14,590 nt of DNA from the NCBI GenBank assembly GCA_024278345.1, contig JAJRTK010000453.1, forward strand, positions 1 through 14,590. Reading direction: 5' to 3'. The position numbers and the translations under genes were made by a program. How positions within the stretch are numbered: the first letter of the stretch is position 1; the number at the start of each line of letters is the position of its first letter. Positions 8,111 through 14,590 of the stretch are shown piece after piece. Source of the stretch: a bacterium (GTDB lineage: Bacteria > CSSED10-310 > JAJRTK01). A model generated the notes under the pieces. The model saw only the letters and a program-made list of their open reading frames with translations, did no database searches and was not told the origin of the DNA.

Positions 8111-8581
8111 CTACCTTCTGCGAGCCAATGCCTGGCTGACTTCGCGCTTCAAATCGCGATCCTTGATCTCCCGTCGCCGATCGGTCTGCTTCTTGCCTTT
8201 TCCCAAACCCAGGTTCAGCTTCGCTATTCCCTTTCGAAAATAAAGGCTCAGCGGAACCAGAGAAAAGCCCCGCTCCAGGATCTTGATGCTGATCTTTCGG
8301 ATTTCCCGCCGGTGTAAGAGGAGCTTCCTGGGCCGGAGCGGATCGTGGTTCTCGTGGGTGCCATGGGAGTACGGGGCGATGTGGAGGTTGACCAGGAGAA
8401 TCTCTCCTTTTTCAACTTTGGCATGGGCATCCTTGAGGTTCACCCGGCCATCCCGCAGCGATTTCACCTCTGTTCCCCGGAGCACGATCCCCGCCTCGTA
8501 CTTCTCCACGATGTCGAACAGCCGGTAGGCATTCCTGTTGGATGCGATGAGTTTGGTTCCAGGATCCTTGGAAGTGGCCAT
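8111..8581 (-). CDS. smpB: SsrA-binding protein SmpB
   Basis: SmpB binds tmRNA and brings it to ribosomes stalled without a stop codon, for trans-translation. The 156-residue length is typical. Family landmarks are NRNAYRLFDI (15-24), GIVLRGTEVKSLRDGRVNL (31-49), HIAPYSHGTHEN (67-78), LLLHRREI (87-94) and the basic C-terminal tail TDRRREIKDRDLKRE (133-147), which enters the mRNA channel. The frame is open further upstream to 8725, but those residues are arginine/glycine/proline-rich read-through of a GC-rich leader. The ATG at 8581 fits the family start and has GGAG nine bases upstream. The tmRNA gene ssrA, often nearby, is not in the window. As a housekeeping gene it is flanked by unrelated signalling and transport genes. 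Confidence 0.97.
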   Translation of the reverse strand: MATSKDPGTKLIASNRNAYRLFDIVEKYEAGIVLRGTEVKSLRDGRVNLKDAHAKVEKGEILLVNLHIAPYSHGTHENHDPLRPRKLLLHRREIRKISIKILERGFSLVPLSLYFRKGIAKLNLGLGKGKKQTDRRREIKDRDLKREVSQALARRR

Positions 8582-8616
8582 GAAAGGAGTCTCCAGGAGA
8601 AGAGCCAGTTGTGAGC

Positions 8617-8692
8617 CCGGGAGATTCTCCCGGCGGCTGCCGCCCCGGAAGGGCGAGCAGCGGGCGCCGCGGGGAACTCGCGCCACAGGCGC
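8617..8692 (-). promoter_or_regulatory. Hairpin-rich leader upstream of smpB
   Basis: The 188 bases between the dppC-type stop (8770) and smpB hold at least three inverted repeats. CCGGGAG (8617-8623) pairs with CTCCCGG (8627-8633). GGCGGC (8632-8637) pairs with GCCGCC (8639-8644). GCGCC (8680-8684) pairs with GGCGC (8688-8692). The first two share bases 8632-8633, so both full stems cannot form together. They may be the transporter operon's transcript end, or a folded smpB leader. No riboswitch class is recognised, and no convincing promoter for smpB was found. Confidence 0.35.
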
Positions 8693-8769
8693 CGGTCGAA
8701 CCGATGTGAGCGGAAGTCGGCCCAAAGGGTAAGATAGCTGGAAAGAATGGATTGGCGAAAATGGAGCCT

Positions 8770-9627
8770 CTATCGCCGGACATCCCGTGGATCCAGGACG
8801 TCCCGCAAGCCGTCACCCAGGAGGTTGAAACCCAGGATGACCAGCAGGATCGCTAAACCGGGGAAAAGCGTCAAGTGCGTGGCTGTGGGAAGAATCATGA
8901 ACTTCGTTCCCTCGTTGAGCATACTCCCAAAACTGGTGTTGGGTGGCTGGATTCCCAAGCCCAGAAAACTCAGCGATGCCTCCGCCAGGATTGCGCCAGC
9001 CATGCCGAACGTCGCCTGGACGATGAGCGGGGCTAGGGCGTTGGGCAAGATGTGGACCCCGATAATTCGCAAGGGACCTGCCCCCAAGCTTCGGGCCGCC
9101 TGGACGTATTCCATTTCCCTTTGCACCAGCACCTGCGCTCGGGCCAACCGGGCATAGCTCACCCAACCCGTCAGACAAAGCGCCAGCACGACCCGATCAA
9201 GGCCTGTTCCAAGAAAGGCTATCACCGCAATGGCCAGAAGCAATCCCGGGAAGGCCAGGAGGATATCGACGACCCGCATGGTGATCTCGTCCAGCCAGCC
9301 GCCCCAATACCCGGCCGCTGCCCCCAGGGAGATGCCGATGATGGACGAGATGAAGACGACGATGCACCCCACTCTCAAGGAGACGCGGCTCCCGTAGATC
9401 ACCCTTGACAAGATGTCTCGGCCCTCCGAGTCCCGGCCGAACGGATGAGACCAACTTGGCCCTTGGAAGGCGTGGCTTAAATCCTCCCGAGCCTCGTCAG
9501 CAACCCGATCGATAGGGTAGGGGGCGATCCAAGGCGCCAACAGAGCCACGGCGGCAAAAGAAACGACCAAGAAAATCCCAGAGATCAACAGCGGATTCCG
9601 GAAGGCCTTTTGGGTCACGGGGCTCAC
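8770..9627 (-). CDS. dppC: ABC transporter permease, DppC/OppC family
   Basis: This is one of the two inner-membrane permeases of a dipeptide/oligopeptide-type ABC importer (285 residues). Visible are an N-terminal helix (about 10-30), the family motif [19 protein letters not shown] (61-79), further hydrophobic segments, and the cytoplasmic loop that docks the ATPase, [17 protein letters not shown] (174-190) ending in HILPN. The start is a GTG at 9627 whose last bases overlap the TGA of the kinase gene (GTGA), with GAGGA six bases upstream. An upstream start at 9696 would add a hydrophilic stretch that only mirrors the kinase C terminus. The substrate could be peptides, nickel or other small solutes; the symbol is at family level. 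No binding protein or ATPase gene is in the window. Confidence 0.94.
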   Translation of the reverse strand: MSPVTQKAFRNPLLISGIFLVVSFAAVALLAPWIAPYPIDRVADEAREDLSHAFQGPSWSHPFGRDSEGRDILSRVIYGSRVSLRVGCIVVFISSIIGISLGAAAGYWGGWLDEITMRVVDILLAFPGLLLAIAVIAFLGTGLDRVVLALCLTGWVSYARLARAQVLVQREMEYVQAARSLGAGPLRIIGVHILPNALAPLIVQATFGMAGAILAEASLSFLGLGIQPPNTSFGSMLNEGTKFMILPTATHLTLFPGLAILLVILGFNLLGDGLRDVLDPRDVRR

Positions 9628-12600
9628 GATGCTTCCTCGGGATGGCGAGACCGCCCGGGGCCTCCAGGTTTTTGCGCCTGGTTGCTCTTCTTCCATCGGT
9701 TGGCAGGGGACTTCCCGGAGTTGCCAAGAGTCTCCCGCACAGCTTCTTCCAGCCGCCTACGTTGCCGAAGGAGAGGGCATGCAGGCAGCAGATCGTTTTC
9801 CGCCAACAGGCGGTCGATCACCTCCAAATAGCTCGTGCGGCCACCGCCCCGGGCCAGCTTCAGATGGACCATCTCCATGAGGCAGGCCGCTCGTCCCATG
9901 GGTGTTCCCAGACTGTCGAACAGGGGCATGGCCGACGCGATCAGTGAACCTGCTCGATGGAGGTCGCCGGTCAGCCTCCTGTGCACGATGGCCGCCTGTA
10001 GAAGAGCCCGTGCTTCCACGCCTCGGTCCCGAATGGAGACAAGGAGATCTTGGGTCTCATGGACGAGCCGCAGCGCTTGCGGAAGATCCTCCAACTCCGT
10101 GTACAGTGCGGTAAGCTCCGTGAGCGTCTCGGTTTCGTATCGCGGGTCGCCCACCAAGCGCAAGAGTTCCAGGGCCTGCCCGAAGAGTTCACGCGCCCGG
10201 TGGATTTGCCGGCCATGGAACTCGATGGAGCCCAGGTTCGCCAACGTAATCCCTTCGGATCTGCGGTTTTGCAGCTTTCTGTGGAGGGCCAGGGCTTGGA
10301 GCTGAAGCTCCTTTGCACGTAGGAAGTCTCCCCTTGTGGCCTGCACGACGCCAAGATTGCTGAGGCTGATCCCTTCCAAGCTGGGGTTCAGGGTTTCTCT
10401 GTGGATTTGGATGGCCGTTTCAAAGCTCCTCCGGGCCTTGGCAAGCGCTCCGCCCTCGAGCTGGGCCGCTCCCAGCACGGTCCAGGTTGTGCCCTCCATT
10501 TTTCGGTCGCCAAGCTCTCGGAAGAGGTCCAGGGCCCGGTGGCAGGAGTCTTGAGCTTCTTGGAGCCGGCCCAGGGCCCTCTGGATCGTGGACAGCCCCT
10601 GGAGACTTCGTGCCTCTCCCGGAGAGTCGCCGATCTGTTGCGCTTCATTCAGGGCCAGGATCTCTTCGTCCAACCCTTCCAGATCCCGGCCCTGGAGGTG
10701 GAGCACTTCCCTGGCGAGCTCGTTTCGCGCCTGGATCGACCGAGGAGTTGGCGTGGGGGAGAGGCCGATGACGTTGCGGTAGAGCCGCTCGGCCTCCGTG
10801 TGCGCGTAGCGGGAAGTCGCCGCCCTTGCCGCCATGAGGTAGTAGTCTTGCGCTTTTGACCGGTTACCCACGGCTGCCCAATGGGATCCAAGCTCTGATA
10901 AGGCCAGCGGCTCCGGCTCCGGTGCCCTGGACTCCAAGGCTTCCGCCGCCAGGCGATGAAGCTGCTTTGCCTTGTCCGGCCTCAGATTGTCATAGGCAAC
11001 TCTTCGGAGGCCGTCGTGAAGGAAGCGGAGGTGCCCCGGCTCCGATTCTTTCAAAATCTGGCGGCGCAGCAGATCGAGAATTCCGTCCAGAATGGTTTCA
11101 CTGTCCAGGGCAACCAAACTCGAAAGCAACTCAAGGCTGGGGGCCTCTCCCAGAACGGCCGCCGCCCCCAAGATCTCCTCCACCCTTGTGTCGAGCCCCG
11201 TGAGCCGCCGCTGGAACAAATTCCGGAGGGTTGCTGGAAGATCCAGGGTCTCAAAACCAGCCGTAGGCTCTGTTTCGCTGGGCGGCGGAAGCCGCCAACG
11301 GCCTGCCTGGTCCAGATGGAGCACTCCCTCCGCGATCCCGGCTCTGAGGTATTCGGCGATGAAGAATGGGTTGCCCGCCGACCGTTGGCTCAGCCACTGG
11401 ATGAACTCCTGAGGGACATCAGGAAAGGCCAGCATATCCGCCACCATCCTGCCGACGGCGGCCTGGAAAAGCTTGCCGAGCTCGATCTTGCTCGCTCTCC
11501 CTGTTTCGCTAAGTTTCCGCAAGGCCTCAGGGGCTTCCTCCAGCCGGTACGTCCCCAAGATCATCCAAGGCGCCGGGTTGAGAGTGTCGGCGAACAGCGC
11601 GGCCTCAAGGAACCCAAGAGTCAGCTCATCAGCCCATTGGAGATCATCGATGACCAGGAGTAAAGGGCGGATTGCCGCAAGGGAGGAGAGAGTTTCGAGG
11701 AGTGCTTCGTAGAGCACGGCCCGGAAGCGATCAGGAGCGAAGGGTGGCACCGGTGGCCACTCTTTGGCCCCGGGGTTTTGGAAGAGTGATGGTTGAAACA
11801 TTCCCAAGAGACGCCCGTGCTCCCCCAGGACCTCTTGGGCAGATGCCCCCCCTAGTTCCCGGCAGCGGTCCGCCACGGCTTCCAGGGGCTTACGAAGGCC
11901 CGCCAACAGGGGATGGCCACCGGAATCCGACGATGACGTCGTTCCTGTAGAAGAGCGGCATTCTCCTGCCAGAACCTGCATTCTCCATCGTCTTGCCGTC
12001 GTGGCGGCTTCCATTGCCAGGCGGGTCTTACCCGAACCGCTCTCCCCGACGATAAACATGATCTCCCTCGACCCTTCCCGGGTTGCCTCCAGACTGGCCG
12101 TCAACTCCTTCAAGGCGGTCTCTCGTCCCGCCAGTCGCGGTCTGTACAGGAGAGGCCGTGCTGCTGGACGTCTCTGGCTGGGCCGCTCCGCGCCGAGTCT
12201 CACCAATCTCTCCGCCACGATTCGAGCGTAGCCGATCCTTTCTTCCGGGCTCTTGGCCAAAAGATGCGCTAGCAGCCGGTCCAGGTCGAAATCGATCCCC
12301 GAAACCACTCGGGATGCAGGCGTCAATGCCTGTCCTAAATGGCATTCCAAAACTTGCCGTTCCGGACTGCCTAGAAAAGGCGGAGAACCGGTCAACAGCT
12401 CATAAAGGATACAACCCACAGCGTAGAGGTCGGCTCGGGCGTCCACAAGCTCGCCGCGGATCTGCTCTGGTGCCATGTACCAGGCCGTGCCTGCCAGTGT
12501 CCCGCTTGCTTCAAAGCTTTCGCGGCCAGGGGCGTTACCCGTGGGAAATGCCAGTCCAAAATCTACCAAGACCGGGCGGCCATCCGGTTGTACAAGGATG

Positions 12601-13385
12601 TTGCCAGGCTTCAGGTCCCGATGGACAAGGCCCTGGCCGTGTAGATAGTCCAGCGCGTCGCAGATTCTTGCCACGAGGGTCAAAGCCAGTTCAATCGCTC
12701 CCCCTGCCGCCCGCCTCCGGCTCGATGGGTTCGGGCTTCCGATTTCCCTGTTTTCTGGTGCTTCTCCGGCGCAAACCATCGGTGGTTTCCCACCCGTGGA
12801 CAATGGGCTGCTGCCAAGGGGCGCCGTCACGCTTTCCCATCCCTTTTCTTCATGCCCGGCTGCTATTTCTTGCCCCTGCGTCGCGGTTCTTGGCAAGCGT
12901 GCCGGAGCTTCTGATGGCGTCGGGCCTCGGTACCATGGCCCACCGCACTGATTTCCGTTCCGTGCGGGCAGCGTCAGTGTTTCAGTCCACCAGACTTCAG
13001 GCTGGTTTTTGCCGTTTCCCGGTGGAGTCCCGGATCTGGGGGCTCGCCTTCCCCGATCTCTTTGGAGTTTGGTGAAGTCAGGGCTCACCAGAGCGAAGTG
13101 GTCCACCAGATTGACGCCGCTGAGCTTGTCCATGGCATACCAGGGAATCCCCTCGTGTACGCCGTGATCTACGATCTTCACGATGAGGGGATGTTCCAGG
13201 CGGGCAAGTGCATGGATCTCCCGCCGGATTCCTGCCAGCATGCCACGAGAAGGGGCTTCCACCGTTTTGAGAGCGACCTCACGGCCCGAGTCCTTCTCCA
13301 CGGCGGCGTACACAATTCCTCCGCCGCCCTGCCCCAAGGGCGTCAGAAGCCGGTAAGAACCGATGATTGTTTCTTGGCCAGGCAT
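9624..13385 (-). CDS. Ser/Thr protein kinase with AAA ATPase and TPR array (PknK-like architecture), paralogue B
   Basis: The protein has 1253 residues. Kinase landmarks are the glycine loop [11 protein letters not shown] (18-28), K40, E56, HRD (255-257), DFG (275-277) and APE (305-307). An insert (about 98-228) at the same place as in paralogue A carries WWTETLT (132-138) and PLGSSPL (189-195). The ATPase has Walker A GESGSGKT (447-454) and Walker [14 protein letters not shown] (575-587); [10 protein letters not shown] (672-681) is shared with paralogue A. About six TPR units (near 895-1150) have a 40-residue period, and the tail (1224-1253) is basic. The ATG at 13385 with GGTGG upstream is preferred over a TTG at 13400. 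It lies between the two ABC permease genes, 40 bases after one and overlapping the other, so it is probably made with the transporter and may sense its activity or modify it. Confidence 0.92.
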   Translation of the reverse strand: MPGQETIIGSYRLLTPLGQGGGGIVYAAVEKDSGREVALKTVEAPSRGMLAGIRREIHALARLEHPLIVKIVDHGVHEGIPWYAMDKLSGVNLVDHFALVSPDFTKLQRDRGRRAPRSGTPPGNGKNQPEVWWTETLTLPARNGNQCGGPWYRGPTPSEAPARLPRTATQGQEIAAGHEEKGWESVTAPLGSSPLSTGGKPPMVCAGEAPENREIGSPNPSSRRRAAGGAIELALTLVARICDALDYLHGQGLVHRDLKPGNILVQPDGRPVLVDFGLAFPTGNAPGRESFEASGTLAGTAWYMAPEQIRGELVDARADLYAVGCILYELLTGSPPFLGSPERQVLECHLGQALTPASRVVSGIDFDLDRLLAHLLAKSPEERIGYARIVAERLVRLGAERPSQRRPAARPLLYRPRLAGRETALKELTASLEATREGSREIMFIVGESGSGKTRLAMEAATTARRWRMQVLAGECRSSTGTTSSSDSGGHPLLAGLRKPLEAVADRCRELGGASAQEVLGEHGRLLGMFQPSLFQNPGAKEWPPVPPFAPDRFRAVLYEALLETLSSLAAIRPLLLVIDDLQWADELTLGFLEAALFADTLNPAPWMILGTYRLEEAPEALRKLSETGRASKIELGKLFQAAVGRMVADMLAFPDVPQEFIQWLSQRSAGNPFFIAEYLRAGIAEGVLHLDQAGRWRLPPPSETEPTAGFETLDLPATLRNLFQRRLTGLDTRVEEILGAAAVLGEAPSLELLSSLVALDSETILDGILDLLRRQILKESEPGHLRFLHDGLRRVAYDNLRPDKAKQLHRLAAEALESRAPEPEPLALSELGSHWAAVGNRSKAQDYYLMAARAATSRYAHTEAERLYRNVIGLSPTPTPRSIQARNELAREVLHLQGRDLEGLDEEILALNEAQQIGDSPGEARSLQGLSTIQRALGRLQEAQDSCHRALDLFRELGDRKMEGTTWTVLGAAQLEGGALAKARRSFETAIQIHRETLNPSLEGISLSNLGVVQATRGDFLRAKELQLQALALHRKLQNRRSEGITLANLGSIEFHGRQIHRARELFGQALELLRLVGDPRYETETLTELTALYTELEDLPQALRLVHETQDLLVSIRDRGVEARALLQAAIVHRRLTGDLHRAGSLIASAMPLFDSLGTPMGRAACLMEMVHLKLARGGGRTSYLEVIDRLLAENDLLPACPLLRQRRRLEEAVRETLGNSGKSPANRWKKSNQAQKPGGPGRSRHPEEAS

Positions 13386-13425
13386 GGTTTGCCACCCCAA
13401 CGAAAACTCGCCGAGACCGCGGGAG

Positions 13426-14379
13426 TCACCCCAACTGAACCCTGGGATCGAGCCACGAGTAAAGAAGATCGACCACCAGGTTCACCAGCACGTAAACCAG
13501 AGCAATCACAAGGATACAGCCCTGCACCAAAGGATAATCCCGATTCTGGATCGCCTCCAAAGTCAGCAGGCCGAGTCCCTTCCAAGTAAAGATTGTTTCG
13601 GTGATGATTGCTCCAGTCATGAGCGCTCCGAATTGGAGCCCCGCAATCGTCGCCACCGGTATGAGGGCGTTTTTTAGAGCATGGACGAAGAGAACCCGGC
13701 TCCTGCCGAGTCCCTTGGCTCGTGCCGTGCGGATGTAGTCCGAACGCAGTACTTCCAGCATCGATGAACGGGTCATTCGGGTCAAGATCCCAGCCAGCGA
13801 TGTCCCCAAAGTCACGGCGGGCAGGACGATACTCAGGGCACCGCCTTCACTGGGCATGGGAAAGAGACTCAATCGATAGCAAAAGAAGATAATCAGCATC
13901 GCGCCCAGCCAGAAGTTAGGGAGGGAAATCCCTATGAGCGCCCCAATCATCGACCCCAAATCAACCCATGAACCCTGGCGCACCGCTGCTAATATCCCCA
14001 ACGGAATTGAGATCAACAGCGCCAGAAGAATACTCGCCATGGCCAGAATCGCCGTGTTCGGCAAACGCTCCCAAAGGAGCGCGGATACCGGCGTCCCCCG
14101 GCTGAAGTTGAAGCTCTCTCCAAGATCTCCGTGCAACAGCCCTGAAAGAAAAATCCCGTAGCGCACCGGGAGGGGCCTGTCCAGGTTTAGCGACTGGCGC
14201 AGCGTTTCCCGGTCCACTGGCATGGCTCCTTCGCCAAGGATTGCGTCCACGGGATCGCCTGGCACGATAGCCATTAAAAAGAAAACAATCGTCGCCAGCC
14301 CCAACACCGTGGGTACAAGAAGCAGCAGCCGCCTGAGGATGTAGCTCGCCAAATCTCCACGCCCTCCCAGCGGGATCAT
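13426..14379 (-). CDS. dppB: ABC transporter permease, DppB/OppB family
   Basis: This is the second permease of the dipeptide/oligopeptide-type importer (317 residues). The N terminus has the typical [15 protein letters not shown] (13-27), followed by VPGDPVD (39-45), the periplasmic motif LHGDLGESF (82-90), and the ATPase-docking loop [20 protein letters not shown] (214-233) ending NALIP. The protein ends in the common WLDPRV. About six membrane segments are visible. The ATG at 14379 lacks a strong ribosome site. A TTG at 14352 is an alternative that would start nearer the family's usual N terminus. It is the first gene of the inferred dppB-kinase-dppC unit. Its promoter would lie in 14380-14513, where I see no clear -10/-35 pair. 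The substrate is unknown. Confidence 0.94.
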   Translation of the reverse strand: MIPLGGRGDLASYILRRLLLLVPTVLGLATIVFFLMAIVPGDPVDAILGEGAMPVDRETLRQSLNLDRPLPVRYGIFLSGLLHGDLGESFNFSRGTPVSALLWERLPNTAILAMASILLALLISIPLGILAAVRQGSWVDLGSMIGALIGISLPNFWLGAMLIIFFCYRLSLFPMPSEGGALSIVLPAVTLGTSLAGILTRMTRSSMLEVLRSDYIRTARAKGLGRSRVLFVHALKNALIPVATIAGLQFGALMTGAIITETIFTWKGLGLLTLEAIQNRDYPLVQGCILVIALVYVLVNLVVDLLYSWLDPRVQLG

Positions 14380-14513
14380 GGCCCGCCCATTTCAAACAAT
14401 TCGGGAACTAGATTCCGGACGGTTCGCTTTCGGGGCCATTGGTTCTGTGGGGTATCCACGCAAGGCGGGACAAAGTTTGGAAACAAAAGGAAAACGCGCA
14501 GCGCACAAAAATG

Positions 14514-14584
14514 TGGGTCCAGGGAGCGAGCTCCCTGGTGGGTGCAGGGCGAAGTCCTGCCAGGGGACGGGGGACAGCGTCCCC
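14514..14584. repeat. Array of short GC-rich hairpins (REP-like), right edge
   Basis: TGGGT (14514-14518) is followed by CCAGGGAG (14519-14526) pairing with CTCCCTGG (14531-14538). A second TGGGT (14539-14543) is followed by GCAGG (14544-14548) pairing with CCTGC (14556-14560). GGGGAC (14570-14575) then pairs with GTCCCC (14579-14584). The hairpin size, small loops and TGGGT lead match the array at 1-93, so both belong to one repeat family. It is about 135 bases upstream of the dppB-type start, so it may close a gene lying beyond the window. Confidence 0.7.
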
Positions 14585-14590
14585 GGACCA

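Noticed and set aside
8582-8725. A longer SmpB starting at 8725.
   Set aside because: The extra 48 residues have no counterpart in the SmpB family, and the DNA there is a GC-rich hairpin region; the ATG at 8581 gives the usual length.
12083-13075. A 330-residue open frame on the plus strand.
   Set aside because: It is antisense to the kinase domain of paralogue B, where catalytic motifs are intact; the translation has no domain.

Overview
The window looks like chromosomal DNA from a GC-rich, signalling-heavy bacterium. The two giant Ser/Thr kinase-ATPase-TPR proteins, a winged-helix/membrane-protein pair and short intergenic hairpin arrays are reminiscent of Acidobacteriota or Myxococcota, but no marker here fixes the phylum. 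All nine genes I can support lie on the minus strand, so transcription runs from high to low coordinates. No tRNA, rRNA, CRISPR, transposase or phage gene is visible.

Right block, in transcription order: a DppB-type ABC permease (14379-13426), a 1253-residue kinase-AAA-TPR protein (13385-9624) and a DppC-type ABC permease (9627-8770). The kinase gene sits between the two permease genes that normally adjoin. It starts 40 bases after the first and overlaps the second by a GTGA junction, so the three look like one transcription unit. The transporter's binding protein and ATPase subunits are not in the window. smpB (8581-8111) follows after about 190 bases rich in hairpins.

Middle block: a second kinase-AAA-TPR protein of 1382 residues (7937-3789) with its own good sigma70-type promoter (-10 TATAAT). 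An inositol-monophosphatase-family gene (3783-2980) follows, with its Shine-Dalgarno sequence inside the end of the kinase gene. The two kinases are paralogues. Both carry a long, poorly conserved, Ser/Pro/Ala-rich insert of about 130 residues at the same place in the kinase fold, and within it both keep a WWTE[ST]LT heptapeptide. They differ in length mostly because the second has about three more 40-residue TPR units.

Left block: a solitary DNA methyltransferase (2864-1575) with no nuclease partner; an imperfect inverted repeat that may be a terminator; then a six-helix membrane protein and a winged-helix regulator joined by an ATGA overlap.

Both ends of the window hold runs of short perfect or near-perfect hairpins, several preceded by TGGGT. 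They look like a dispersed REP-like intergenic repeat. The strongest leads are the dppB-kinase-dppC gene order and the shared kinase insert motif. Together they suggest that kinase signalling is tied to an oligopeptide/dipeptide-type transporter, which remains an inference.
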